Assembly: GCF_019392335.1 (NCBI RefSeq)
Contig: NZ_JAHXRQ010000021.1
Coordinates: forward strand, 18,570-82,569
Source of the DNA: Mameliella sp. CS4
Lineage (GTDB): Bacteria; Pseudomonadota; Alphaproteobacteria; Rhodobacterales; Rhodobacteraceae
Direction of reading: 5' to 3'
Length of the DNA stretch: 64,000 bases
Part shown: positions 25,848 through 34,757 of the stretch, piece after piece
Layout of the letters: each line of letters begins with the position of its first letter
Numbering within the stretch: position 1 is the stretch's first letter
Notes under the pieces: model-generated
Seen by the model: only the letters and a program-made list of their open reading frames with translations
What the model was told of the DNA's origin: nothing
Database searches by the model: none
Made by a program: the position numbers and the translations under genes

Positions 25848-26635
25848 ACGGCGGGTTCGAGGGCAGTTTTCTGGGCGCGACCGACAAGATCAGCCCGCTG
25901 GCCATCATGGAGTGCAAGATCTGCTGGACACCCTACCACCCGGCCGAGGGCGACGATTTCCGCCAGGTCGATCCCGGCACCGCCTTTTCCGACCTGCCAG
26001 AGGACTGGTCCTGCCCCAATTGCAGCGCGCCCAAGTCGCAGTTCATGGTGCTGGAGGACCCCGGCGCGCAATCGGTGGCAGAGGCCGCGAAACTGGACGA
26101 TCTGACCGCAAAGCTGGTGGCCGAATTCCGCGAAATCTGGCACGCCAAGATGCGCGATGTCCCGATGGTCAACAAGCTGCTCAGCGTCGAGGCGGTGGGC
26201 TTTCGCATGATCGACGGGCGCCCCCTGGGGGTCCTGATCTCGCCCTGGTTCATGAACCTGGTGCAACTGCCCGGCGAGAATGAGGACTGGTCCGGGCTGA
26301 AGGCCGGGGCCAAGGAGGTGATTTCCTTCCCCTCTGGCGAGTATGAATTCATCCACAACACCCGTGACATGATCGGCGGCTACAAGGCCTGTTCGCTGTT
26401 TTCGCCGATGGGGGATTTCTCCTCGCAGATGCAGGCGCAAGAGGTGGCCCGCGCGGTCATGGTCGCCCTCTTTGACGAGGCGAACCGGGCCGAAACGGAT
26501 CGCGCCGCCGACATCCGCGCCGCGCGCGAAGCTGAACTCGCCCCACCGACAGAGGCCGAAGACGCCGACAGCGCGCTGTCGGAAGCGCCGACGCGCCGCG
26601 CGGTGATTTCCGCCGGCATGGCCGGGACCGACTGA
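25844..26635 (+). CDS. hupJ: rubredoxin-domain hydrogenase accessory protein HupJ
   Basis: A 263-residue protein. It has an N-terminal rubredoxin-like domain with ligands in CKICWTPYHP and CPNCSAPKS (about residues 24-61), then a HupJ-type domain of the [NiFe]-hydrogenase assembly family (GVLISPWFMNLVQLPG, then FPSGEYEFIHN). The fusion of a rubredoxin with this domain is normal in the R. capsulatus type of cluster, where rhizobia have separate hupI and hupJ genes. The mononuclear Fe centre probably protects or transfers electrons during assembly under oxygen. Confidence 0.92.
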   Translation: MNGGFEGSFLGATDKISPLAIMECKICWTPYHPAEGDDFRQVDPGTAFSDLPEDWSCPNCSAPKSQFMVLEDPGAQSVAEAAKLDDLTAKLVAEFREIWHAKMRDVPMVNKLLSVEAVGFRMIDGRPLGVLISPWFMNLVQLPGENEDWSGLKAGAKEVISFPSGEYEFIHNTRDMIGGYKACSLFSPMGDFSSQMQAQEVARAVMVALFDEANRAETDRAADIRAAREAELAPPTEAEDADSALSEAPTRRAVISAGMAGTD

Positions 26636-26639
26636 CCCG

Positions 26640-27551
26640 ATGCTGGCCGGGGCCGCATATCCCGCGCTGCGCGCCGTCCCGGCGCCCGCTTTTCCGGTGG
26701 CCCGACTGGTCATCGGCAAACCGGCGGCAGAGGCGGCGGACCTCTTGCCGCGCCTGTTCAACCTGTGCCGCGTGGCGCAGGGCGTCGCAGCCCGCGCGGC
26801 CTTTGGCCTGCCGCTGCCCTCGAATTGGCAAGACGAGCTGCGCGCAGAGATCCTGCGTGACCACGTGGCGAAACTCTGCCTTCGGTGGCCCGCCCTGGTC
26901 TCGCTGCCGCCGCTGGCGCTGCCACGCGACTGGCAGGCAGGCAATGCCGAGGCACGGCGCGTGATCTTTGGCCCCGCCGAGCATATGCCCGAAACGCCCG
27001 GAAAATTCCGCACCTTCCTGCAGGCAGAGCAAGGGTGCGCGCGCCTGCTGCGGGCGATCAGCCAGCTCTTTGCCCCGTTCGAGGCCTGCCGCGCCGCCTT
27101 GCCCGCGCCCGGGACCGGGAATTTCTTCGCGCGGGCCCTGGTCGAAAATTCCACGGCTGCCCGGCAGGCGGCACATCCCGTGCTGCAAGGCATCGAGACC
27201 GAATGGGGGCGCGGGCCGCTCTGGTCGGCAACGGCACTGGCCTATGACCTGCAGGCGGTGCTGGACGGCAGGCTGCCCGCCACCGTCTTTTCCCGGGGCT
27301 GCGCCATCGTGCCCGCCGCACGCGGGCTCTACGGCATCAGCGCGACCGTCGAAGGGGGCCGGGTCACGGCATTCACGCGGCAGACGCCGACCGATCACCT
27401 GCTGACCCCGGGTGGCGTGCTGGATCAATCGCTTGCATCCTTGCGCCCGGCGCGGGCACAGGCCCTGGGGCCGCTGGTCTTGTCATTGCTTGATCCCTGC
27501 ACCCCCGTCAGGCTGGACCCCGCCGAACCGATGGAGGCAGACCATGCATGA
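26640..27551 (+). CDS. hupK: hydrogenase expression/formation protein HupK
   Basis: A 303-residue protein in the hupK position. HupK proteins resemble degenerate hydrogenase large subunits and act as scaffolds during [NiFe] centre assembly. Supporting segments are LPRLFNLCRVAQGVAARAA (about 35-54), which echoes a cysteine-containing large-subunit motif, and a C-terminal DPCTPVRLDP that echoes the DPC box but lacks the second Cys and His ligands. Its end overlaps hypA. Confidence 0.85.
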   Translation: MLAGAAYPALRAVPAPAFPVARLVIGKPAAEAADLLPRLFNLCRVAQGVAARAAFGLPLPSNWQDELRAEILRDHVAKLCLRWPALVSLPPLALPRDWQAGNAEARRVIFGPAEHMPETPGKFRTFLQAEQGCARLLRAISQLFAPFEACRAALPAPGTGNFFARALVENSTAARQAAHPVLQGIETEWGRGPLWSATALAYDLQAVLDGRLPATVFSRGCAIVPAARGLYGISATVEGGRVTAFTRQTPTDHLLTPGGVLDQSLASLRPARAQALGPLVLSLLDPCTPVRLDPAEPMEADHA

Positions 27552-27885
27552 AATGTCGCTGTGCGAGGGCATCCGTCGGGTGATCGAGGATCAGGCCCGC
27601 AAACACAACGTCGCGCGCATCCGCCGTGTCCGGGTCGAGATCGGGCGCTTTGCGGGGGTCGAGACCGGGGCGCTGCACTTTGCCTTTGACGTGGTGATGC
27701 GCGGATCGGTGGCCGAGGGCGCGGAACTGGTGACGCTGGAGCTGCCCGGACGGGCGATGTGCTACGACTGCATGAAAGAGGTGGAAATCATGGACCGCCT
27801 CGACCCCTGCCCCACCTGCGGCGGCGGCAAGCTGATGCCGCAAGGCGGGGACGAAATGAGAATCAAGGATTTGGAGGTGGCCTGA
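27544..27885 (+). CDS. hypA: nickel metallochaperone HypA
   Basis: A 113-residue Ni delivery protein. The N-terminal MHEMSL contains the conserved Ni-binding His2, and the zinc site is in CYDCMKEVE and CPTCGGGK (two CxxC pairs). With HypB it inserts Ni into HupL and HupV. The gene overlaps the end of hupK by eight bases and is followed one base later by hypB. Confidence 0.95.
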   Translation: MHEMSLCEGIRRVIEDQARKHNVARIRRVRVEIGRFAGVETGALHFAFDVVMRGSVAEGAELVTLELPGRAMCYDCMKEVEIMDRLDPCPTCGGGKLMPQGGDEMRIKDLEVA

Positions 27886-27886
27886 G

Positions 27887-28744
27887 ATGTGTACGGTATG
27901 CGGATGCGGAGACGGCGAGACGAAGGTGCATGGACACGGTCATTCACACGACCATGACCACGGACATGGCCACCATCATGATCATCATCACGATCATGGC
28001 CATCACCATCATCACGATCACCACCACTACGGCCAGGGCCCTGCGGGCACCGAGGTGCCCGGCATGTCACAGGACCGGCTGATCGAGATCGAAACCGGCA
28101 TCCTGGCCAAGAATGACCTGTACGCCCAGGCCAACCGCGCGCGCCTGGCAGAGCGCAGTATCCTGGCCGTCAACCTCGTCTCCTCGCCCGGGTCCGGCAA
28201 GACGACGCTGCTGTGCAAGACGATCGAGGCCCTGGGCGGTCAGCCTCTGGGTGTGATCGAAGGCGACCAGCAGACCCAGAACGACGCCGACCGCATCCGC
28301 GCCACCGGCGCCCGCGCCGTGCAGGTGAATACCGGCAAGGGCTGTCATCTTGACGGGCACATGGTCGGCCACGCGATGGATCACCTGGACCTCGCCCCCG
28401 GCAGCCTGCTGTTCATCGAGAATGTCGGCAACCTGGTCTGCCCCGCCGCCTTCGACCTGGGCGAGGACGGCAAGGTCGCGATCCTCTCGGTGACCGAGGG
28501 TGAGGACAAACCGTTGAAATACCCCGACATGTTCACCGCCGCCCGGCTGGCCATCCTCAACAAGATCGACCTGGCGCCGCATTGCGACGTGGATCTCGAC
28601 CTCTATGAGGCCAATCTGCGCCGCGTGAACCCGGGGATAGAGATCCTGCGCCTTTCGGCCCGCACCGGCGAGGGCATGGCGGACTGGATCGACTGGCTGC
28701 GCGCGCAACTGGCCGACAAGTCCGCCCCCGAGGCGGCGGAATGA
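27887..28744 (+). CDS. hypB: Ni-storing GTPase HypB
   Basis: A 285-residue GTPase. The N-terminus MCTVCGCGDGE carries the CxxCGC high-affinity Ni motif, followed by a His/Asp/Gly-rich stretch (about residues 15-47, roughly 20 His) that can store nickel. The GTPase core has SSPGSGKTTL (P-loop), EGDQQTQNDADRI, ENVGNLVCP and NKIDL. The long His tract suggests a Ni storage role useful in low-Ni seawater; that last point is inference. Confidence 0.95.
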   Translation: MCTVCGCGDGETKVHGHGHSHDHDHGHGHHHDHHHDHGHHHHHDHHHYGQGPAGTEVPGMSQDRLIEIETGILAKNDLYAQANRARLAERSILAVNLVSSPGSGKTTLLCKTIEALGGQPLGVIEGDQQTQNDADRIRATGARAVQVNTGKGCHLDGHMVGHAMDHLDLAPGSLLFIENVGNLVCPAAFDLGEDGKVAILSVTEGEDKPLKYPDMFTAARLAILNKIDLAPHCDVDLDLYEANLRRVNPGIEILRLSARTGEGMADWIDWLRAQLADKSAPEAAE

Positions 28745-30225
28745 CCGCCCTGCCCACCCTTCTGCTGGTCGATGACGAAGAGCATTCCCTGGCTGCCATG
28801 CGCATGGCACTGGAGGATGACTTTGACTGCCTGACCGCGCCGGACGCCGACGAGGCCATGCGCCTGATGGAGGAAAACTTCGTCCAGGCGATCTTTTGCG
28901 ACCAGCGGATGCCCGGCAAGACCGGTGTGGAATTCCTGTCCGAGGCGCGCGAACGCTGGCCGGAAACGGTGCGGATCATCATCACCGGCTATACCGAGAC
29001 CAACGACATGATCGCCGCCATCAACGAGGCGGGCATCTACCAGTTCCTGACCAAGCCCTGGCATCCCGACCAGCTGGTCATGGCGGCCAAGAACGCCGCG
29101 CAACTGTTCCAGCTCAGCCGCGAGCACGACCGGCTTTCGCTGGAAATGCGTTTCATGGGCAAGACCGCCGAGAACAAGCTGGAGGCGCGCCGCCGCACCC
29201 TGCGCGAAGGGTTCGGCTTTGAACGGGTCTTGCGGGCGCCCAATTCGCCGATGAATGCCACTGTCGAACTGGCCCGGCAGGTGGCCAGTTTCGACGTGCC
29301 GGTGCTGATCACCGGCGAGGCGGGCACCGGCAAGGACGTCATGGCGCGCGCGATGCACTATGCCTCGTTACGGTCCGACCAGTCCTTTTACGAGATCAAC
29401 TGCGCCGGCCTGCCGGACGAGGTGCTGATGGCGGAACTGCTGGGCGCCAAGAAAGGCGCCCTGGGCGGCGCCCCCAGCAACCGCATCGGCCTGTTGCAAA
29501 AGGCCTCGCGCGGGACGCTGTTCCTGAACGGGGTCGATACGCTCAGCCCGCAGATGCAGTTGATCCTGTTGCGGATCGCCACCGAGGGCAGCTTTGAACC
29601 GTTGGGCGGGACAGAGACCCTGACCACCAACACGCGCCTGATGGCGGGCAGCCACAGCGACCTCGGCCCGGCGCTGGCCTCTGGCCGGTTCCGCAAGGAT
29701 CTGTTCTATGCCCTGTCCACCACGGAACTGGCCCTGCCGCCGCTGCGCGCGCGCGTCGACGATCTGGACATCCTGACCCGCCACATCCTGGGTGACCTGG
29801 CCGCCCAGCACAGCAAGCCGGTCGAGGGGCTGACCAATCTGGCGCTGGAATTCCTGGGCAACTACGACTGGCCCGGCAACCTGCCCGAGCTGACCAACGA
29901 GCTGACCCGGATGCTGATCCTCAGCCAGGAACCGCGCCTTGGGCCAGAGCTGATCTCGCGCCACATCCTGCAGGCCGATCCGTCGGTTTCGGGCCGTCCC
30001 GACCCGTTCGAGGCGGGGCTGCTGGCCGCCGAGGGCACGCTGAAGGACCGGATCGAGGCGATGGAGGCCCGCATCCTGCGCGAGACTCTGACCCGCATGA
30101 AATGGAACAAGAGCCGCGCCGCCGAGGAACTGGGGCTCAGCCGGGTCGGCCTGCGCTCGAAACTCGATCGCTACGGCGTGCATCAACCGGGCAAGTACGA
30201 CCCGGCCGAAGAGGAGGAGGACTAA
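28741..30225 (+). CDS. hupR: hydrogenase response regulator HupR (NtrC-like, sigma54-independent)
   Basis: A 494-residue regulator with a receiver domain (Asp54 in AIFCDQRMP, Lys in FLTKPW), an AAA+-like central domain, and a C-terminal Fis-type helix-turn-helix (SRAAEELGLSRVGLRSKLD). Walker A is present (GEAGTGKD, 192-199). The GAFTGA loop reads KGALGGA (238-244), and the Walker B acids are replaced in GTLFLNGVD (258-266). This agrees with R. capsulatus HupR, which activates hupSL with the major sigma factor and needs no sigma54. It overlaps hypB (ATGA) and lies between hypB and hypC as in R. capsulatus. Confidence 0.95.
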   Translation: MTALPTLLLVDDEEHSLAAMRMALEDDFDCLTAPDADEAMRLMEENFVQAIFCDQRMPGKTGVEFLSEARERWPETVRIIITGYTETNDMIAAINEAGIYQFLTKPWHPDQLVMAAKNAAQLFQLSREHDRLSLEMRFMGKTAENKLEARRRTLREGFGFERVLRAPNSPMNATVELARQVASFDVPVLITGEAGTGKDVMARAMHYASLRSDQSFYEINCAGLPDEVLMAELLGAKKGALGGAPSNRIGLLQKASRGTLFLNGVDTLSPQMQLILLRIATEGSFEPLGGTETLTTNTRLMAGSHSDLGPALASGRFRKDLFYALSTTELALPPLRARVDDLDILTRHILGDLAAQHSKPVEGLTNLALEFLGNYDWPGNLPELTNELTRMLILSQEPRLGPELISRHILQADPSVSGRPDPFEAGLLAAEGTLKDRIEAMEARILRETLTRMKWNKSRAAEELGLSRVGLRSKLDRYGVHQPGKYDPAEEEED

Positions 30226-30228
30226 GCC

Positions 30229-30519
30229 ATGTGCCTGGGAATTCCCGGACAGATCGTCAAGATCACCGACGAGACCCGCCTGATGGCGCTGGCCGACGTG
30301 TCCGGCGTGCGCCGAGAGGTCTCGGTCGCCTGCGTCGCCACCCCGGACCTGTCTGCCCTGGTGGGCGAATGGGTGCTGATCCATGTGGGCTTTGCCATGA
30401 GCCTCATCGACGAGGACGAGGCCGCAAGGACGCTGGAGGCCCTGCGCGGACTGGGCGAGGCGCAGGAAACACTTGAGGCGATGGCCGAGGGCGCCGCCGC
30501 ACTGGAGGGCAGCCAATGA
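30229..30519 (+). CDS. hypC: hydrogenase maturation chaperone HypC
   Basis: A 96-residue chaperone starting MCLGIPGQIVKI; Cys2 and the following GIPG are the family signature. It forms the HypCD complex that assembles Fe(CN)2CO and hands it to the large subunit. The C-terminal third is acidic and helical. It is separated from hupR by three bases and overlaps hypD (ATGA). Confidence 0.95.
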   Translation: MCLGIPGQIVKITDETRLMALADVSGVRREVSVACVATPDLSALVGEWVLIHVGFAMSLIDEDEAARTLEALRGLGEAQETLEAMAEGAAALEGSQ

Positions 30520-31664
30520 GATATGTCGAGGAATTCCGCGACCCCGCCGCCGCCAGGGGCGTGCTGGCCGCCATCGGCAAGGTGGTCGACCAGATCGGCG
30601 CCACCGCCGAAAAACCCGTGCACATCATGGAAATCTGTGGCGGGCACACCCATGCGATCTTTCGCTACGGGCTGGACCGGCTGACGCCCCCGGGGATCGA
30701 GTTCATCCACGGCCCCGGCTGCCCGGTCTGCGTGCTGCCGATGAGCCGGATCGACGAATGCGTCGAGATCGCCGAACGCCCCGAGGTGATCTTTACCACC
30801 TTCGGCGACGCGATGCGGGTGCCCGGCAGCGCCAAGTCGCTGATGCAGGCCAAGGCCGACGGCGCCGACATCCGCATGGTCTATTCGCCGCTCGACGCGC
30901 TGGAAATTGCCCGCCGCAACCCCGGCCGCGAGGTGGTCTTCTTCGGGCTGGGGTTCGAGACGACGACGCCTTCGACCGCGCTGACGATCCAGCAGGCCGC
31001 GCGCGAAGGGCTGGGGAACTTCACTGTCTTCTGCAACCACATCACCGTGCCGCCCCCGATCGAGGCGCTGCTGGACGATCCTTACATGGTGCTGGACGGG
31101 TTCGTCGGGCCGGGCCATGTCAGCATGGTGATCGGCACACATCCTTATGATTTCATTGCGCGCGACTATGGCAAGCCCATCGTCGTCGCGGGGTTCGAGC
31201 CGCTGGACCTGCTGCAATCGGTGCTGATGGTGCTGGAACAGATCCGCGACGGGCGGGCCGAGGTCGAAAACCAGTATGCCCGCGTCGTGCCGGAACACGG
31301 CAACCCGGTATCGCTGGCCGCCATCGCGGATGTCTACGAGCCGCGCCCGACATTCGAATGGCGCGGGCTGGGAGAGATCGACGCCAGCGGGCTGCGCATC
31401 CGCCCCGCCTACGTGGCCTATGATGCCGAGGAAAAGTTCGGCGTGGGCTATGGCGCCGGTCCCCGGGTCGTGTCCGAACCCGAGGGCTGTGCTTGCGGCC
31501 AGGTGATGACGGGCCGCATCAAGCCCACGGGGTGCCCGCAATACGGCACCGGCTGCACGCCGGAAATGCCGCTGGGTGCGCTGATGGTCAGCTCGGAAGG
31601 GGCCTGTGCGGCCTATTACCAGTACGGCGCAACCGAAGAGACGGTGACGGAGGCCGCGCAATGA
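30516..31664 (+). CDS. hypD: hydrogenase maturation Fe-S protein HypD
   Basis: A 382-residue [4Fe-4S] scaffold for building the Fe(CN)2CO group. Conserved blocks are MEICGGHTHAIF, FIHGPGCPVCVLP, GFETTTPSTAL, and a C-terminal cysteine cluster in CACGQVM...TGCPQYGTGCTPEMPLGA. It works with HypC and HypE, which flank it. It overlaps both neighbours by four bases. Confidence 0.96.
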   Translation: MRYVEEFRDPAAARGVLAAIGKVVDQIGATAEKPVHIMEICGGHTHAIFRYGLDRLTPPGIEFIHGPGCPVCVLPMSRIDECVEIAERPEVIFTTFGDAMRVPGSAKSLMQAKADGADIRMVYSPLDALEIARRNPGREVVFFGLGFETTTPSTALTIQQAAREGLGNFTVFCNHITVPPPIEALLDDPYMVLDGFVGPGHVSMVIGTHPYDFIARDYGKPIVVAGFEPLDLLQSVLMVLEQIRDGRAEVENQYARVVPEHGNPVSLAAIADVYEPRPTFEWRGLGEIDASGLRIRPAYVAYDAEEKFGVGYGAGPRVVSEPEGCACGQVMTGRIKPTGCPQYGTGCTPEMPLGALMVSSEGACAAYYQYGATEETVTEAAQ

Positions 31665-32710
31665 CGATGGAACGCCCGATCACCCCCTCGCGCCTGCGGG
31701 GAGAGCGCGTGACGCTGGCCCACGGTGGCGGTGGCAAGGCCATGCGCGACCTCATCGAGGAGATCTTTACCGGTGTCTTCCAGCCCCCCGGAACAGAGGA
31801 TCAGGCCCGGTTGTCGGCGCGGGCCCTGGCGGAACCGGGTGCGCAGCTTGCCTTCACCACCGACAGTTTCGTGGTCTCGCCGCCGGTCTTTCCCGGCGGC
31901 GACATCGGCAAGATCGCGGTCTGCGGCACGGTCAACGACCTAGCCGTGGGCGGGGCGAAACCCCTGTGGCTGTCAGCGGCCTTCATCATAGAGGAAGGGT
32001 GCGAGTTCGAGTTGCTGCGGCGCATCGTGGCCTCGATGCAGGCCGAGGCCGACAAGGCCGGGGTCCGCATCGTGACCGGCGACACCAAGGTCGTCGGGCG
32101 CGGCGCCGCGGACAAGGTCTTTGTCACCACCTCCGGCGTGGGTGTCATCCCTCCGGGACGCGACCTGCAGGCAGGCAACATCCGGCCCGGCGACGTGGCG
32201 CTGGTGAATGGCGTCCTGGGCGATCACGGCGCGACGATCCTCGCCGCGCGCGGGGACATGGCCCTGTCCACGGACATCCAGTCCGATTGCCAGAGCCTGA
32301 ATGCCCTCATCGAGGCCGTGCTGGAGGCCGCCCCCAATGCCCGCGCCGCCCGCGACGCGACACGCGGCGGACTGGCCTCGGCCCTGAACGAGATGGCAGA
32401 AACCGCCGCAGTCAGCATCGAGATCGACGAAACCGCCCTGCCCCTGCGGCCAGAGGTCAAGGGCGTCTGCGAGGTGCTGGGGCTGGACCCGCTCTACCTG
32501 GCCAACGAGGGCACCCTGGTGATCTTTGTCCCCGAGGCAGAGGCAGAGGCCGCCCTGCAGGCCATGCGCGCGACAGGGGCCGGGCATGGCGCCGCGCGCA
32601 TTGGCGTGGCGAAACCGGGTCCGGCGGGCCGGGTCACCATGCGCACCGCCTTTGGCGGCCAAAGACTGGTCGACACGCTGGTGGGCGAACAGCTGCCCCG
32701 GATCTGCTGA
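31661..32710 (+). CDS. hypE: hydrogenase maturation protein HypE
   Basis: A 349-residue ATP-dependent dehydratase that converts the carbamoyl group from HypF to a thiocyanate on its own C-terminal Cys. The chain ends LPRIC, with that Cys as the last residue, as required. Other motifs are LAHGGGGKAMRDLIEEIF, TTDSFVVSPPVFPGGDIG and ATRGGLASALNEMA. It is the last gene of the hup/hyp block and stops six bases before the convergent GntR gene. Confidence 0.96.
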   Translation: MTMERPITPSRLRGERVTLAHGGGGKAMRDLIEEIFTGVFQPPGTEDQARLSARALAEPGAQLAFTTDSFVVSPPVFPGGDIGKIAVCGTVNDLAVGGAKPLWLSAAFIIEEGCEFELLRRIVASMQAEADKAGVRIVTGDTKVVGRGAADKVFVTTSGVGVIPPGRDLQAGNIRPGDVALVNGVLGDHGATILAARGDMALSTDIQSDCQSLNALIEAVLEAAPNARAARDATRGGLASALNEMAETAAVSIEIDETALPLRPEVKGVCEVLGLDPLYLANEGTLVIFVPEAEAEAALQAMRATGAGHGAARIGVAKPGPAGRVTMRTAFGGQRLVDTLVGEQLPRIC

Positions 32711-32716
32711 TCCGGG

Positions 32717-33427
32717 TCAGGTAAAGTAGTCGCGGTTGGCGTCCATGATGTCCGGCAGCCGCCCGATGGTGCCCGACAGATGCGCCCGCATCGCGTCGGT
32801 CGCCCCCTGCCGGTCCTGGGCCTGGATGCAGTCCACCACCGCGCGATGCCCCGCGACAACCGAATGCAGCTTGTCACTACGCGGCAGGTCCAGCGTGCGC
32901 AGGCGGGCCATCTGGCTGGACTGTTCGATCACCAGCCGGTGCACTGCCTCGTGCCCGGCGGCGATGAACAGCGCCTCGTGGAAACTCTCGTCGAGCTCCC
33001 GGAACAGCTCGATCTGGTCCGGCTCGTCGACCAGCGCCTCCTGGATCTTGAGATAGCCCAGCGCCTTGGTCAGGTCCGCGTCCGGTGTCCGGCACAGCAG
33101 GTCCACCACCTCGCATTCCAGCCCCGTGCGCAGGAAATTCTCGTGCCGCAGGCGTTCGCAGTTGATGCGCGTGACCTCGGTTCGCGACTGCCGGTAGGAC
33201 ACCACCAAGTCGATCTCTTCCAGCCGCTGGATCGCCTCGCGGATCGGCGACTGGCTGACACCGAATGCCTCGGCCAGATCGGCCCGGCTGAGGATCGTTC
33301 CCGGTGGCAATTTCAGCGTCACGATACGCGCGCGCAATTCCTCGAAGACGCGGGTCGAGGCCGCGACATTGGCATTGACCGAGATCTTGTCCGATGCGCT
33401 GGCACCACGCAGGGCGGGACGTGTCAT
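32717..33427 (-). CDS. GntR-family regulator with FCD domain
   Basis: A 236-residue regulator with an N-terminal GntR winged helix (RVFEELRARIVTLKLPPGTI, then AFGVSQSPIREAIQRLEE at about 53-70) and a C-terminal FCD helical domain with metal-binding-type His residues (HENFLRTGLECEVV, FHEALFIAAGH, AGHRAVVDCI). I used the ATG at 33427; longer frames start inside the TRAP gene. It is encoded 46 bases downstream of dctM on the same strand, so it is probably the local regulator of the TRAP operon and senses its substrate, likely an organic acid. Confidence 0.9.
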   Translation of the reverse strand: MTRPALRGASASDKISVNANVAASTRVFEELRARIVTLKLPPGTILSRADLAEAFGVSQSPIREAIQRLEEIDLVVSYRQSRTEVTRINCERLRHENFLRTGLECEVVDLLCRTPDADLTKALGYLKIQEALVDEPDQIELFRELDESFHEALFIAAGHEAVHRLVIEQSSQMARLRTLDLPRSDKLHSVVAGHRAVVDCIQAQDRQGATDAMRAHLSGTIGRLPDIMDANRDYFT

Positions 33428-33473
33428 GGGCGCCTCCGGTCGATACGTGTCAGGCTCGGCAAGGTTGGTCTCC

Positions 33474-34757
33474 TCATCCCATGATCGCCTTGGGTAGTGC
33501 CAGCGACAACCAGGGAAAGGCAAGCAGCAAGACGAAGAAGACCACCACCGCCAGGAAGAAGGGCACCGCCGCCAGCGCATAGGCGCTGGTCTTGACGTTG
33601 AGGATCCCGCAGACGGTGAACATGATGACCCCCACCGGCGGCGTCAGCCCGCCAAAGTTGATCAGCAGCACGATAACGATCCCCATGTGCACCGGGTCGA
33701 ACCCCGCATGCACCAGCACCGGCATCACGATGGGCGTCACCAGCAGGATATTCGCCGCCCCTTCCAGGAACATGCCCGTGACGACGAGGATCGCGCAGAC
33801 GATCAACAGCAGACCGATGGGGTTCTGGGTGAGCGAGGTCATGAAGGCGGTGATTTCCTGCGGCGCGCGCTCGATCGTCATGGCATAGCCCAGCACCGCC
33901 GCCATCATGATCAGCAACATCACCATCCCCAGGTCCGACATCGTGGCGTGGCAGGCGGCGATGATCCGGGCGAATGTCAGTTCCCGGTAGACCAGCACGC
34001 CCACCGCGATGGCATAGATCACCAGGAAGACACCGGCCTCTGTCGCGGTGAAAAAGCCGAAGCGGAACCCGATCACCAGGAAGACCGGGAACATCAGCGC
34101 CCATATGCTGTCGAGAAAACTGCGCCCCAGCGCGCGCAGTCCGGGTCGTTCGGGCAGGTCCGGCGCATAGCCGCGTTTGCGGGCGACAAGGAAGGTCGCC
34201 ACCATCAGCGTCACGGTCAGCAGCAGCCCGGGCAAGAGCCCGCCCACGAACAGCCGCCCGATCGAGACCTCGTTGATGTAGCCAAAGAGGATCAGCCCGA
34301 TAGAGGGCGGGATCGTCGCGGTGATGATGGAGCCAAAGGCCAGAACCGCCGCGATGAAGGCCGGGGAATAGCCCTGTTCGCGCATCGACGGCCCCAAGAG
34401 CCGCGCCTCCATAGAGGCATCGGCCACCGCGGAGCCGGAAATGCCCCCCATCAGCATGGACAACACGATGGACACCTGCGCCAGCCCGCCCGCCAACCAA
34501 CCGGTCAACAGGCGCGAGAAACGGACAAGGCGCTCTGTGATGCCGGCCTCGTTCATCAGGTTGCCCGCCAGGATGAAGAAAGGCACCGCCAGCAGCGGAA
34601 AGTTCTCCAGCGCCGTCACCATCTTCTGGATCGCGACGGTGGTGGGCATGGTGCCGGTCAGCACAAAGACCGGGATCGCCGCCAGCATCAGCGAGAAGGC
34701 GACCGGCAGGCCGATCAGCAGGAACAGGGCAAAGAGCCCCGCAATCAGAAGCAGCAT
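33474..34757 (-). CDS. dctM: TRAP transporter large permease (DctM)
   Basis: A 427-residue inner-membrane protein with about 12 hydrophobic segments, starting MLLLIAGLFALFLLIGLPVA. It contains LENFPLLAVPFFILAGNLMN and SMLMGGISGSAVADAS, both signatures of DctM. It uses the sodium gradient to take up the ligand delivered by DctP. The ATG at 34757 overlaps the stop of dctQ by one base (TGATG); the upstream extension to 34967 is a shadow of dctQ. Confidence 0.95.
   Translation of the reverse strand: MLLLIAGLFALFLLIGLPVAFSLMLAAIPVFVLTGTMPTTVAIQKMVTALENFPLLAVPFFILAGNLMNEAGITERLVRFSRLLTGWLAGGLAQVSIVLSMLMGGISGSAVADASMEARLLGPSMREQGYSPAFIAAVLAFGSIITATIPPSIGLILFGYINEVSIGRLFVGGLLPGLLLTVTLMVATFLVARKRGYAPDLPERPGLRALGRSFLDSIWALMFPVFLVIGFRFGFFTATEAGVFLVIYAIAVGVLVYRELTFARIIAACHATMSDLGMVMLLIMMAAVLGYAMTIERAPQEITAFMTSLTQNPIGLLLIVCAILVVTGMFLEGAANILLVTPIVMPVLVHAGFDPVHMGIVIVLLINFGGLTPPVGVIMFTVCGILNVKTSAYALAAVPFFLAVVVFFVLLLAFPWLSLALPKAIMG

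Noticed and set aside
27930..28030. CAT/CAC-rich tract in hypB as a tandem repeat or CRISPR-like array
   Set aside because: It simply encodes the His-rich nickel-storage stretch of HypB; units are irregular and in frame.
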